64,000 nt of DNA from Trichostrongylus colubriformis (Eukaryota > Nematoda > Chromadorea > Rhabditida > Trichostrongylidae): the NCBI GenBank assembly GCA_963978905.1, contig OZ022258.1:52994591-53058590 (forward strand), read 5' to 3'. This document shows positions 10,801 through 23,159 of the stretch, in pieces (within the stretch, counting starts at the first letter, position 1; every line of letters begins with the position of its first letter). The notes below the pieces were generated by a model. That model was not told where the DNA came from and did no database searches. It saw only the letters and a list, made by a program, of their open reading frames with translations. A program made the translations under genes and the position numbers.

Positions 10801-13800
10801 TTCCGTGGAGCCCTCGGAAAGTCTGTTTATTGGATGCGAATGGGATGCGAATACACACCGCAGCGTCGCGCTTTTGAATCCGGGTTCTCATCGATTATCG
10901 CTTCTAACCTTGAGTATTCGTTACAAAGTGCTCATTTCTTTGCACCTTCCTCTTGTTTTGGACCCCTTCCGGTTCCTCTAAAGACAATGTTGTTCATAAT
11001 GGACAAGTTACATGTCTCACTAGCTCTCCTGGCTTCAGCGTTCTCATCATGAACACCTCAACTGAAACGAACCTCAGGGTTATCATACTTATTATTTTGG
11101 CGATTTACAGACTCAGTGAAAGGAAAAAAGAGGTGCTGGAGGACCTGATTACTGCTGCTCGTGACTACTTTGAGACTACTGTCAAGGTACAGCGTCTCAG
11201 TAGTCTACAATTAAAACCGTGAGTAACGCCTTACAGTCTATCTTAGAAGGAGCACTTAGCAATCGCATTAAAGTCGACTTGAGGTCACGTTTTCGTACAC
11301 ACATATCTTTATGACTGACGTAAGGGGAACACCAGCTTGCTTCCTCGTTGGAGGTTTGGTGCAAACAATTGAGTGGCGCTTTCTATTGGTATACCGTTGG
11401 ATAAAATTCGGCGTCCATACTTCTTGCTTATAAGCAGAATTTACGAGGTTTATGGATTGAAAAGTGGTGGATTGCACGAGAACCCAGTGCCGTACTGCTC
11501 CGCGCTATTTTCCGCCCTGGATTTCTCAGAGTTCCCATCATAAGAATCCTACGTGCGCGTCCTTACCACATCAAAGACTTCACCATGTCACCATGGCATT
11601 CACCATACCCACTGTCAACGAAATCGAAGCTAAGTTGCGTTGTAAGGCCGTGTTCACACTTTGCGGTGCTGGCGGCACGGCTGGCTGCGGGACTCTGCGT
11701 CTCTGCCTGTGCCGCCATGTCTCGTTACCTGCGTCGCACTCTGCCTTGGTGTCTGTGAGCGCACCCACGCCCTGTCGGCGCAAAGTATGAATGCGTCCTA
11801 AGGATGAGAGCTGTAACAGAGCGATACTCTAGTTGAAGGACTGTTGCAATAAGCTGCGGATTTTGAAAGGAGAGCGTTTCAGAACGTGTTCAATCACTGG
11901 TAAATGGTTCAAGCATAATGGTACTCACATATGTAAGGGTGATTGCGAAAAACGATGCGGTGGCGCTATTGCTTCAACTGAAGCTCACTTTTTTGCCGTA
12001 CGTTTTTTCACTTTGAAGTTTATTGTGATTTCATTCGAATGAAAGGATTACTCAAAGTATTTTTATGATCAGGGAGGCACTCTAGAAGCGATCTTTTCAT
12101 ATCAGAAGAACATCCGCAAAAAGTGCAGAAGTGGTGTGGCATCTTTAGGTTTCATGAATGTATTGGGTTGGGGAATAAGTCCCCACCGTTTTTTTAACCC
12201 CGTTTTTCACATTGTTCCCTTCATCTTTCGGCAAAGCTTATATATGTTTTCGACAGAGCTTTTTCTGCTTTACGGAATGATACTATCTCTTTTTCGATTC
12301 CTTCGACTACCTAATATTTATGATGTTTGGAAACGATGTAAGCTTAAAGCAAAAACTTGGCACTTGCGCATCTCATCTTTCTCGTCTGCCATCGAGATCA
12401 AAAAACGTACAGTAGCGGTCAAAAATATATGCGGTTTGGAATTTTGACCATAACTTTGTTCGGTGTTTGCATAGCTCACTCAATTTTTTTGTGTTTTGAA
12501 GGCAACTTTTACTCAATGAAATAAAGTATCTCAGCCAAGTAGGATGCAGTGTGAAGGTTGAGAAAATTATTCAACTGAAATCACTGAAAAGGTAAACTCC
12601 GTGCCTCAGTGCTGTTAAGATTTGAAATAGCGTGCAACAAAGTCCCAGCCTCATTCCGTATTATTTTCTGCCCACCTGCCCGTTTCGATGAGTTATAAGC
12701 TTTTTTATGGCCAATTGAATTTTTGGAGAGTTTGGCTATTTTTGAAGTTTTTAGTTAAATAAATTTTCCAATCTCAACACTACACCCTACTTTGCTTCGT
12801 GAGTACCAGTTGCCTTCAAAAAACAAAAAAAAATTGAATAAGAAATGTAAACTTCGAACAAAGTTATGGTTAGAGTCCAAAACCGCATATATTTTTGACC
12901 GCTACTGTATGTGTATATGTTTTCGATAGAGCTTTTCAGCTCTACAGAATGGTACTACTTTTTATCCAAATTGCTCAATTTTTGATGTTTTTAAGACTCA
13001 CAAATGCAGTACTCGCAAAAGTGTGCACTTTTGTTATCTTCTCTTCCTCGCCTACCATCGAGATTCGAGAGGATGTGCATATATGCATTCCATAAAGCTT
13101 TTTTACTCTACAAGATGATATCACTCCTATTTTGTACCCTCTCATATTTTAGCATGTAGGGATAAGTTTTCACCTTCTTTTTCAACTCAAAATACCGTGA
13201 CGAAAATAAATTTCAAAGTTTTGTACCATTCGATAGAGCTCTTTTCGCTCTACAAGATAATATTCACAGTTTTTGTTAGTCAATTTTTGCTATTTTTTAG
13301 ATCATTTAAAAGGAGTGCCAAGTCGACGAAATCGAGCCCGATCGACACAAAAATGCTGTTCAACAAATTAATTTGAAAAAGAACTGTAAACACTATCTTG
13401 TAGAGCCATCTATCGAACGCATATATGCACATCTTCTCCAATATCGATGGTAGGCGAGGAAGAGAATATACCGAAGGTACACACTTATGCGAGTACTGCA
13501 TTTGTGAGTCTTAAAAACAGCAAAAAGTTGAGCGATTTGTATAGAAAGTAGCACCATTCTGTAGAGCTGAAAAAGCTCTATTGAAGACATACACCCTTGC
13601 AATTTTGATCTCGACGGCAGACGAGAAAGATGAGGTGCGCAAATGCCTAATTTCTGCATACAGCTTTTTTTCTTTTTCAAACCTCATAAATATTGGGTAG
13701 TCGAAGGAATCGGAAAAGCGATAGTATCATTTTGTAGAGCAAAAAAAACTCTGTCGAAAAAATATATAAGCTCTGCCGAAAGATGAAGGGAACAATGTGA

Positions 13801-16800
13801 AAAACGGGGTTAAATAAAACGGCGGGGGCTTATTCCCCAACCCAATATTTGTACGGTCTAGTTATGCTCTGAAACGTTTCCTTTTTGGCTGCCCACCAAA
13901 CCTTTTTTGAGCTATGTTACAAACTATTGCATAAGAATATTCCATTAAAAAGCATCGTAGCGTCCAAGATTATCACTGGCTGTTGCCGAAAACTGCTTGA
14001 TTGACGAGACTGAAGAAGTACTTCGGTATGCATTGTAAACGAGCATGGTAGATTGAGTGTGACAAAAGTGTATTTATCAAACAAGAATCGTTTTCACTCA
14101 TAATATCAAAGCTTTGAGGTACTTTTCGAGTTTGCCATTGAGGCGATCTGGCATCAGACGATTAGGCAGAGAGTAAAATATATGAATCGATTAGCGATCA
14201 GGCGATCAAGCAACCCAAGCGGTTAAGCAATAGATCGAGTATTTAATACCTATTTTTTCCTTTCCATCGGAAGCTTCAAGCCGCCTGCATACTTTGCGGT
14301 CCAGGCTACCGTGGATGGCTGCGTCTACGCCCACACCACTCTGTCTCACTCTCTGGAAGCAGCCACACCCTATTGCTGGCAGCACCACCACAAAATATGA
14401 AGACTCCCTAATAACCTGAATCCTAGACGCTAAATAGTGCCTAAGCCCGCTAAGCAAGCATTTCGAAGCTATCAAATCGAGCGTACTATCAAGTATAGTA
14501 ACGCAGATTTCACGGCGATGGAAGCTCAGGACTGCTCTTTCCGCAAACAGAACATCTTCGCAGTCCCCCGTGCTATATGTATTTCTCTTTTTCCTAATGT
14601 GAAGACGGACGCTCTGATTTTGGGGTTTCTAATTTAACCTAAACTGGTGACTATCTCCTCTTGATCAGCTGCCATAGCGATGCAATATGCATTTTAAGCA
14701 TTTTTCAGCACTGCGTATGCGAAAACAATCAATGCGCTACAGCACAAACAAATTGGGGAGGTTAGTTTGGATTTTCCCCTTCATTTTTTTGGTTTTTGAT
14801 AAAAATGGCGCACCACAAGCCAAGAAAGAAAATAATTACGCATTGCACGGTGTTGTGGGTTTGTCTGGATTTTCAAAATACGAGCATGGATGCACGTCGA
14901 GCAGCTCTGAGTCTTGAGTTTGGCGCGCGCGTAGCAAATTGGACGCTCTTACGGGCTGCGACGCATTGAGGGCGAGCTGTGGCACAGTCTATAGTTGGGT
15001 CTCAGAGCTATGACGGTGTCCTCGAGTTATTTCAGAAGTAATGGCTTCAGACCCAAATCAACACTGCATCTCTAGGTCACGCCTATCGCTTCGCGTCCAC
15101 GCGATTCTTTCCTCCTAACGGCACACATCCTTCTCGCCCTCTTCCATTCTGGTTGCTCCTATTTCCGTCTTCCCTCGTCTTCCAAACGTTTTCCGTCGAC
15201 GATTCCTCTTCGACGTAGACCTTCCTTTAATACCTCGCCATACGAGAATGTCGGGAGCGGCCGATAGAACGATTTTAGTCGGGACGCTCTACAAAGGACA
15301 CCACTGTAGTATTGATCGGTGAACCTGAAAGAATAGAATTAAAGTGCCTAATAGCGTTGAATTAACTACAGAATACAATGTGAACAGCGTGATAAACAGT
15401 GAAAAACGCTGGTATGGCTGCGATTTCTCCAGACGAATTGCCAATTCTAAACGTTACTATTCAGGAAAATTGAATAATGCGGATTTTATCCTTTTTGTAT
15501 CTGTGATTGGGAGACGGTGCGGCAAGCAGGTAATAGCCTATGCATCGCACTGTGCTACAGACCCTACCACCAACAGGTTGGTGTGCAAAGCAGTTAAATA
15601 TCGTGTATATCATTACGTAGTACTCCCGATGTAGTAAACAAGCGAAATCTTGTCCGCAAAACATCGGAAGTACAGTCCAGTTCCCGAGAGCTGGCAGGGC
15701 GTGGCCTACAGAGTTGGGTGAGAGTGTGTGGCGAGGTGAGAGAGATTGATACAAGTTCGTAGGCCTCCCCCTGCCAACCGTCGGGAAATGGACTGTAAGT
15801 GTGCGGTAGCGGAGAGTCGCATAGGATATTCAACCGAATGCAGCAATTACGACTTGTGAAGTGACATTGAAGCAAGTGCGATCCGTTTTTGCTCCATTTA
15901 CGGACCGAAGTCACGCGTATTTGTGATGTGTTGCAGTCCTCTGGGAGGCGGAGCCCGTCCTGAAAGCTTCAACGCATAGCGCAAGCAAATCTGTTGCTGT
16001 ATGGCAACATTTGACGTTATAGCCTATTGCCCAAGCTCTTGAACGTCTTTTCTTCTCTCACTCAACCTTTTCATAGCCTTGTATTTTGGTTTGAGGTAGT
16101 TTCAGAACGAAAAAAAATCAAAAATTGGTAGCAGCTGTCTTCCTATAACTATACTGCTTAATTTAGACCAGTAGCCGGCCACGTAAATATTTGTCCGGAT
16201 GCGTTCGATAACATGAAATCAAATGAATTTTCACAATGGGAGGCCACAATCAAGCATGAACTAATACATGCGTTCGTCTTTTCCACATCACTTTTCCAAA
16301 TGTTTCCAAGAGCTAAACCGGCTGTGAGGTTAGTGTGAAATTTGTGTAACAATGACCCAAGACTACCTTAAAAGCTTGTGGTTTCGGCAGGAGCTCTGAA
16401 ATATCGCTCTTGCATTTGTTCGTCCCAGTCCCAGCATTCTCTAAACCCGCCACCGAGGCCAGATGTGCCCATCTGACATAACATCCTGTTTAGTGAGGGA
16501 CCCATAACCGTCATTCCAAATGTTATTGAGCGATTTACACGCATTGACTGGGAAGGTTCACGAGGGCCGGTAAGTGGCAGCATTTGGTGAAATGAGGTTC
16601 TTTTTCTTGATGATAACCCAGATGATGATACGAATAAAGTCACCCCGCTTTCATTTTCTAAAATCCATCGCTGGTCTGCTGGTTGTAAGTTCAAATTTTA
16701 GATATCACATGACGTCTACATGATGGTAACGCCAAAGGTTCGCAAAGAAGCTCGACGACACTTCAACTGTTCCACTTTGGAGGGAGCAGAAATCGAAAAC

Positions 16801-19800
16801 CAAGGCGGCTCCGGTACAGCTGGTACGCACTGGGAGAAGCGTGTCTTTGAGGTGTGTGTTCAGAACTATTCAAGGGCAACCGTAGAAGTAGTCTACTTTA
16901 GCATTTTCTGGAATTTCGAGGTGAAAATAGCATAGGAAACGACTTAGCATGGCACAGTGCAAATTGCCTGTAGCACCTTGGGTAAGCTTTGCTTCTGCTG
17001 CGTGGAACTGCAGCACATCACAGATTCGCGTGGGTCCCGTCAATGCATTGTTGGTGCGCTACTCGGGAAACACTTCCTAACGGGTGGGAGAGGAGGAGAC
17101 TTTTTGAAATATCCCACCCCTTTTGGTTTTTATTATATTTTCCTGCGCGGTGCCCGGCTACTTCTCTTATTTCGAACGATCATGAACGACCAGCCTATCG
17201 CACCCACTCCTTTCAAGGTGTCCTAGGAAGGAGTGCGACAATCACCAACACCCATCAAAGCCCATCATTTAAGAACGAAGCAATGTCTGGTATAGCTACG
17301 CAAGTGTATGCTTTATCCCGTTTAACGCTGGCATTATTTGAAGACTCTGGATGGTACAGAGTGAACTACGAGTAAGTTTCTTCATACGATGAAAGTGACG
17401 TCTTTGAGAAGTCATGTATTTCCAATATTTTTTATAAAGAGTGGCATATTCCAGCAAAGCCGAAAGCATGTTGTGGGGAAAAAATTTCGGTTGCAATTTT
17501 GCCAAACAAAGCTGCTTAACGTGGATGAGATCAAATCCTGCAAATCCGTATCCGTTCTGCACGATTTATGAAGATGCTCGGTATTTGTTATCTTTTATAA
17601 GTTACATAAACCATATAAGATATAATTCTGGACCCTTACGGGTTGGATTCTGGATACAGCAGCCTATTAGTGGTTTTGGCGGTATTCTATGAGGACACAG
17701 TGAGGCAGGAAGCGGAAGCGTCTCGAAATCCTTCGAATCACCGTATTTTAGGGGTTAGCCTTGGCTGATTCGGTTGTATGGAAGGGGGGGGGGGGGGGTT
17801 GCATAGGTGTATGCTTCCTGGTTGATATTTTATCTAAGCCCGCTTTCGCTTTCATACTTTGCTGCACCGGCGGCGACGACGGTTACTGCTGCTATTTATG
17901 GCGCTTGACCGGACACTACTACAGTACAGTGATAGCGTCGAGAGCCCGTGCTAATTTTGCCATTACCATCGCTGGTGCCGCAGAGGGAAAGCCCACCCAC
18001 TCTAAGCGCCGCCCCCGTTCCTTTTCGTCGGATAGCGATGTCAAGGTTTTGTGATGGTTCGGCCGGGTCCATATTTGACCAACTGGCTGACCAGACGGCG
18101 CCGTCAGTCAACAATTTTCGTAGCCTACGGCGTGAAATTTCCCGCCATATTTTATCTTTTTTCGCATGCCCATCGGCCGCTTGCATGTTATTACACAGGT
18201 ATCAGCAACATGCACTGAGGAACCTAACCATGAAGCAACAACGTTGTAAATATTCTATTTGCAGCTGTAGTGTCAATCGCTTGTCAAAAGTACGTTGTAA
18301 CTTACGGACAGACTCACGCATTCTCCCAGAGGAATATAACTATAACATTAAAAATATTTATCGCGACAAGAAGGGTCGAAAGCTTAGTGGATATGGGGCT
18401 GTTGAATTGGCTGACTTTTGTCCCTATTATCGGGTGAGTCATGCTGTCCACCTTTCTTCTGTATTTGAAGCGAATCGTTGAGATGAGTGTCAGGACATCC
18501 GACTTGTGTCGCTGCACGTGTCAAGGGCTTTGCCGACCCTGTAGTGGATTGGTTGCTAGTTCAAAGTACTACCATCCCCCTGTTTTGGGACGTGACCAAA
18601 GTGGAATGCCCTCAAGAATACCCGAATCGTAGTACTTTTCATTGAGAGTTGCCGAAATGTGAGACAGCTCCGTAATGGCGCGCCGTGGGGCGTAGAAGAG
18701 GCACATATTGGACTGATACCAAAGGATATACTGTCACATGGAGGTAGGTAATTCGATTAATTCGATTTTGCGAGGAATGTCTTCAAAGGCACCATGAGGG
18801 GTGAGAGAAAACAGAACTGTGAGTACATGTTCTCTGAAAATGAACCTTCTACATTAAAGGAATCGTCCACGGAAAATGAGTTTTTGTGTTACCCATATAT
18901 TTATGTTGTATTTGCCTAATGTTGGCCTCATGCAAAATTTCACGCGAAAAATGTGAATCTGGCTGAGATACAGTACCACAAAGTGCGGTCCCAGTGGGCG
19001 GGGCCTCCGTATAAAAGCCTCGTACCGCGTCCGCCGTGGTCTGAGACGCATTGTAGGAACAGAAGGTTACGTAAACAGTCCCACTCTCCGTTCCCAACGG
19101 CGGCGGAAGACGGGACGAGGCTTTTACACGGAGGCCCCGCCCACTGGGACCGCACTTTGTGGTGCTGTATCTCAGCCAGAATCACATTTTTCACGTGGAA
19201 TTTTGCATTAGGCCAACATTAGGCAAATACAACATAAATATATGGGTAACACAAAAACTCATTTTCCGTGGACGATTCCTTTAAAAGAGGTTATGTGAGG
19301 GGAAATTCTCATTGAAAAAGCGCGGCATGGGATCCCATCACGACCTCGCTGCACGACGTGTGGTCCTGTAGTCCTGCAGCCGCATGGGTTGCCGGCGGAG
19401 GCGAGACAACGCCTACTGATTTAGCTTCTTCGCCCCTCCGCACACTACCCCTGCTAGCGACGCACAGGGATGCGAAAAAGAAGGAGCATTTTTGTGTTCC
19501 TATTTCTCAGTTTCTCGCTATTTTGTCTCATTATTTCTCTACTATTACACTGTTGTGCATCCCTGCTTTGATATTCCACAGACTGCTAAATCTAACCCTT
19601 CCAGTGTCTTTAACTGGTAGCCTATACTTCAGGTTTACGGTGATGTTACGAGGGAGGACAGTGATACGCGATGTACATATTATGGCAATATGTACTACAA
19701 TAATTACTCTCTAGAGGTAAGCTGTCCCGTGTTCAACGTAAGAAATCCCTCAAAAGTCTTAACCGATACTCTGAAGTTCCACTTCGAGCAGTGGTCCAAG

Positions 19801-22745
19801 CTTTCCCGCCTCTTAACAGAAGTATAGGGATGATGATTTCGTTAAAAAAAAAACATAAATGGCATCATTGATTTCCATTTTTCATATACCAGTAAGGTTG
19901 TTAGATGGAACTGTTTATTTCTAACGTTTCCACCAGATCTTCATCCTCGAAAGGCGTAAGCGTCGTACATAATGGAGAATTTTGTACCGTCAGGCGACTC
20001 ATAACCTTACCAGTTCTGAAGGGAAATTGGGAAAAATTAAGAAAAAACTGCAAAAACCCCGCACTGGAAAGAAAGGATTTCACCCGTCCACCGCCGCAAA
20101 AGCAGAACAACGCCAGTACGTGTTAGTTGTTGCCAGTGAGGACAGCATATGGTATGCACATGTCACTTTTTACATCAGTAGGTCGCATAGCACAGAAAAT
20201 TGAAAACGTCAATGTCGAAGTTTCGCGAAGAGAGAAGGTTGGGATGTATAAATGGCATCGTATCAATAAAGAAAACGGGATAGAATCGCTCATAAAGGAA
20301 GACGTTCTCAGCGCTAATGAAGAGGGGTTATCTGCACTAGGGTGGGGCGGCATCGTTTCTTGCAATCTTACTGCATGTAATACACTGCGAAGACAATGTC
20401 AAGAACGACTCTTGAAACTCATTAGCATGCATTGATGTTTTGGCCGGATGCGTGATGCTATTTCAAAAGCTCCTCTTCACAGCGATAGCCGTTTATTGCT
20501 CTTAGGCATCAAAGGAAATCTTGCCGTCATACGTATAGGACATGACTAGTGCCTTGTTTGGATTACATAGCAGCGTCATCCGTTTTTCTGAGGAGAGGGA
20601 GGGTTGGAGCATCCCATTGTGAGCGCTATTTCAACCTAGGTTTAGAAAGGGGAAGGAACTCCCTCATTACGATAGCTCCTTTTTTCTATGCCTAACAAAG
20701 GAAAATGTGGTCAAGGAACTCAACTACATATGAGCGAAGATGTGCTTCTCAGGTGTTCTCCCCAACGGCTCGCTGTTTCCAACTCGATGGCGGTATTAGT
20801 GTGGAAAGCAAGCATGGAAAGATCACATGGATGCACGATGTTGGATGTTATGAGGTATACTGAAGAAAGAATGACAAAACGTCATACGCTTTTCTTCGAA
20901 GCAAACGATACATATGAACGTGAACCAGGCCCCCGTAGAGGCCATTCATTAATTCGATATCGTTCGATGTTATACATTTCGAATCAGCATCTCTCGATAA
21001 TTAGATTGGACGGCTCATCCCCTCGAAACTGCATGTCCTTCGGAGACCTCCCGGAATGCATCGCTTTCGCTCCGCCACAGTGCGCTTTATGCTTTTTCAT
21101 ACATGCGCATGGGTGCCGGCGTTGCAGCCGATGCCAGCGCCAGTGTGCAAGTATGAACCCGTCCACTCACACAAACCCATGTATCAAGTTGAGTATGCTC
21201 ATTTATCATGGTAACCACAACAAGCTTACACATTCCCTTGATGTTGCCAGCCTTACTCACTGAAGAGCCTCAAAGTCTGGCAACATACTATGGTCCATCT
21301 GAGTCGGAGGTGAAACGAACCATTTACTACCTTTATAAAACATATTTTCCTCACTCACTCTTTCGTATTCTTCATTACCGAACATGCCACGCCCATCTCA
21401 GCTGGCTGGACGTGGTCAGCACGATACCAGTGGCTAAATTTTCGAATAGGAACGAAGAAGATCTCCTCTCTTATGCAGTTTGATGGGTAATTTTTCTAAT
21501 TTATTCACTGATGATTCGCCTGTGTATTTCAGACCATTTGCAAAGACAATCGACTCATGATCAAAACACAAAATTCAAAGTTCTATCCATGCTACCAAGG
21601 AGGGCAGTTCATCCATGTTGAAAAGGTTTGGAGATTCCTTTGTCTCCAATAGTCACCGCATAACACATGGGTTGTGTAATGATAAAGGTCCACGCGACAT
21701 AGCTGAACGATGTAGTGTGTGATAAAGCTTGAGAGCCGAAGAATCGCTAATTCTTAGTCTTTTCTTGGGAGAGTAATTAGAGAAAACTCGAAAAGACGCA
21801 TATAAGAATGGACGTGGGTCACGTGGCAAAAAAAGGCATTCCCTTTCGTGTTGTATGTGGAGTGGAAAGTGGCGAAAATGCCGTTGAACGGACCAGGCGA
21901 AGCAAATAGTTAACCAGACGGGGCGGCTAGTCGTTGGTGAAAGCTAGTAGCCGTCTTAGAAAAATCAGATACATCGATACATGGTAAAGAAATTGTAGGT
22001 GTGGCAGGTGCTCAATGAACTTATTCGGGTGTTAACTGAGGTGTGATTACAGCAAATGAAGACTAACTGTTCGAAGAGCGGATTTTGACGCGAAAAGAGC
22101 GTTACAGATACTGAATCAAGCCATAAGCTGTTCATTCTCCCCTTTCTGCCGTGCCCTCCCACGAATAATCACCTCACACGCTGCGTACGACCGCCCCATA
22201 ACACAGGTGTTGCCCATCCCAAGTTTCATTCATTACGTCAGCGTTGAGGCACACCCGAGACCGCGTCTATCGCAGAAAACAACGAGAAAAATAGATGTCA
22301 ATCTCGAATTTTTGACCACTGTCTTTTTTATCGCTGTTGCGCTGGTATCTCTGCCCTTATCTTCACGGATGGTCGATGCAACCTTTTGTGCGGCTCTTAA
22401 TTGCACATGTGTAATCCTCAGCATGTCATCGCGTAACTCAAATTATTACTAGCATCAATAATGATGAATGAAAATCATTATGATTAATGAAAATCGATTG
22501 TATAGCTCACTCAGAAAATATAATGTTTTGCTAAAGGTAATATATCCTCTACTCAGCGTGTGTATGGTGTTGGTACCGTCACCACTCGAATTGTCTGTCC
22601 ATCATGCAGTGAACTCTGTGGTCGTGATTTTTGCGCACCGGATGAAATTGTGAGAGATCGAATCGGTGATCCGACGAGAATTACAGTCCAGCTGAAGATT
22701 CAACCAATTCTGTTGACGCTATCTATATTATTTCATATAGTTTGA
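7833..22745 (+). CDS. Leishmanolysin-like zinc metalloprotease (peptidase M8), gene B
   Basis: Exons: 7833-7895, 7950-8071, 11111-11218, 11883-11997, 12073-12122, 15433-15576, 16167-16328, 16494-16569, 16702-16851, 17274-17371, 17455-17580, 18265-18433, 19633-19716, 20753-20854, 21533-21625, 22557-22745. All junctions are GT-AG and phases join to 1851 nt, or 616 residues with no stop. Residues 1-18 are a signal peptide ([18 protein letters not shown]). A basic RRKR at 40-43 may be a convertase site. The zinc site is HELIH at 231-235 ([15 protein letters not shown]), third His 323 in [12 protein letters not shown], Met-turn M334 in NEAMSG. The usual Gly after the second His is Val here. Cys-rich C-terminal exons follow, then a hydrophobic tail [12 protein letters not shown], suggesting surface anchoring. 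M8 enzymes are secreted or surface endoproteases. The only uncertain exons are 12073-12122 and the first, which I accept because D has counterparts with the same phase. Identity is sure; exact borders were set by eye. Confidence 0.92.
8594..8990. repeat. Two direct repeats in intron 2 of gene B
   Basis: A segment at about 8620-8715 (tggggacaagtatgggatag, gtagggcatggaac, gagcacacatgga) recurs at about 8905-8990 (gggaacaagtttgcgatgag, gtagggcatggaac, gagcacacatag). No product is visible. Confidence 0.6.
9076..9348 (+). other. Unassigned open frame in intron 2 of gene B
   Basis: An open frame of 90 codons (with [20 protein letters not shown]) lies in the 3-kb intron between exons 2 and 3. It has no recognised domain, no clear flanking splice partners in phase and no copy at the matching place in gene D. 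It is probably a mobile-element remnant or chance. Confidence 0.2.
10303..10812. mobile_element. Fold-back element with GC-rich arms
   Basis: The arm at 10303-10396 (with ctcaccggcgcgcgcatgcg and gtgatgtcacagccaccgcg) is the inverted complement of 10727-10812. About 330 bp lies between the arms. The flanking sequence to about 10985 (gggatgcgaatacacaccgc) is repeated, inverted, at the right end of the window (63815-64000), so both belong to one family whose end reads ctacagcggacaactcgga. Confidence 0.65.
11644..11801. mobile_element. Short inverted-repeat element, GGCCGCGTTCATACTTTGC family
   Basis: It begins aaggccgtgttcacactttg and ends caaagtatgaatgcgtccta, the inverse of the start. The interior has the family string gcgtctctgcctgtgcc. 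It sits in the intron before exon 4 of gene B. Confidence 0.75.
12163..13845. mobile_element. Large palindromic (fold-back) element, mariner-like ends
   Basis: The ends are TTGGGTTGGGGAATAAG and its complement CTTATTCCCCAACCCAA, with TA on each side (12161-12162 and 13846-13847), the target duplication of Tc/mariner elements. The arms stay complementary for several hundred bases toward a centre near 13150-13250: for example tcgattccttcgactaccta at about 12295 mirrors the arm at about 13690, and catatatgca near 13080 mirrors one near 13425. No transposase frame is seen. It lies in the long intron between exons 5 and 6 of gene B. Confidence 0.85.
12410..12907. mobile_element. 498-bp TA-flanked element nested in the fold-back element
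   Basis: The ends are CAGTAGCGGTCAAAAATATA and its complement, flanked by TA at 12408-12409 and 12908-12909. The inner arms (ccataactttgttcg and cgaacaaagttatgg) pair as well. The opposite arm of the host element, near 13590-13610, lacks this insert. A sister copy lies at 52385-52916. Confidence 0.85.
14277..14405. repeat. Degenerate GGCCGCGTTCATACTTTGC-family copy
   Basis: It begins aagccgcctgcatactttgc and ends near caaaatatgaagactcc; the inside is shortened compared with the copies at 11644 and 53818. Confidence 0.5.
18858..19280. mobile_element. TTAA-flanked palindromic element (piggyBac-like MITE), family 1
   Basis: The ends are AGGAATCGTCCACGGAAAA and its complement, with TTAA directly outside on both sides (18854-18857 and 19281-19284). 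Arms of roughly 200 bases pair almost perfectly, including ccatatatttatgttgtatt and cagtgggcggggcctccg. It lies in the intron between exons 12 and 13 of gene B. Related copies are at 47114-47516, about 51800-51946 and 62187-62428. Confidence 0.85.
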
Positions 22746-22893
22746 GTGATGACTTCAGTTCATTCCCTTCTTCTCTTGTCACTAGTCGAAGCAAAAAAAA
22801 CCTGAAATACATCCATATCATGTAATTTTAATTTATATTAGCAGTGTTTGATTCCTTAATCTGTTTGTTTTTATGTAGAGTGATCAGTTATGG

Positions 22894-22899
22894 AATAAA
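22894..22899 (+). promoter_or_regulatory. PolyA signal of gene B
   Basis: AATAAA lies about 150 bases past the gene B stop, in the same conserved block as after copy A. The convergent reading frame on the other strand ends only about 15 bases further on. Confidence 0.6.
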
Positions 22900-22913
22900 T
22901 ACTTTCCCTGTTC

Positions 22914-23100
22914 TTAATTACCAAAAATACATGTGCTAGCTAAACTACGCATTTTCTCAATGTGCTTGTCAAGCTCAGGCATGGGTCGAGGAATTCTTGG
23001 ACGGGTCCCACTTCTAGTTTGAAAGTAGGGGTAGTGTTTTGAAATTTCCTCGAAAAGTTTCTTACGAATACCCTTTTTAGGAATAGTATAGCGTGAAAAA
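22914..23100 (-). CDS. Conserved convergent reading frame of unknown function, copy 2
   Basis: The minus-strand frame ends in TAA at 22914 and reads TIPKKGIRKKLFEEISKH, ..., PRPMPELDKHIEKMRSLAST. It matches the frame at 6041-6215 codon for codon apart from a few in-frame changes. It may be the last exon of a gene transcribed toward gene B, with the two 3' ends almost touching. Upstream (right) exons were not found; the open frame can be followed to about 23135. The family is not recognised, and transposon origin is possible. Confidence 0.4.
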
Positions 23101-23159
23101 TGATGATTACCGACTGAAGTCTTTCTTAGGGACACCCTTTGAGAACAGCGGTAGCGACG

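Noticed and set aside
17948..18481. A 177-codon open frame treated as one exon
   Set aside because: Only its part from 18265 to 18433 matches M8; an acceptor at 18264 in the right phase cuts off the rest.
18849..19222. Overlapping open frames on both strands with matching peptides
   Set aside because: They result from the palindromic MITE; both strands read alike because the arms are inverted copies.
20127..20435. Extra exon of gene B between exons 13 and 14
   Set aside because: Exons 13 and 14 already join in phase in B and D, and D has no counterpart of this frame.
20688..21263. A 191-codon open frame
   Set aside because: It overlaps exon 14 of gene B (20753-20854) in another frame; the exon frame matches copies C and D and has proper splice sites.
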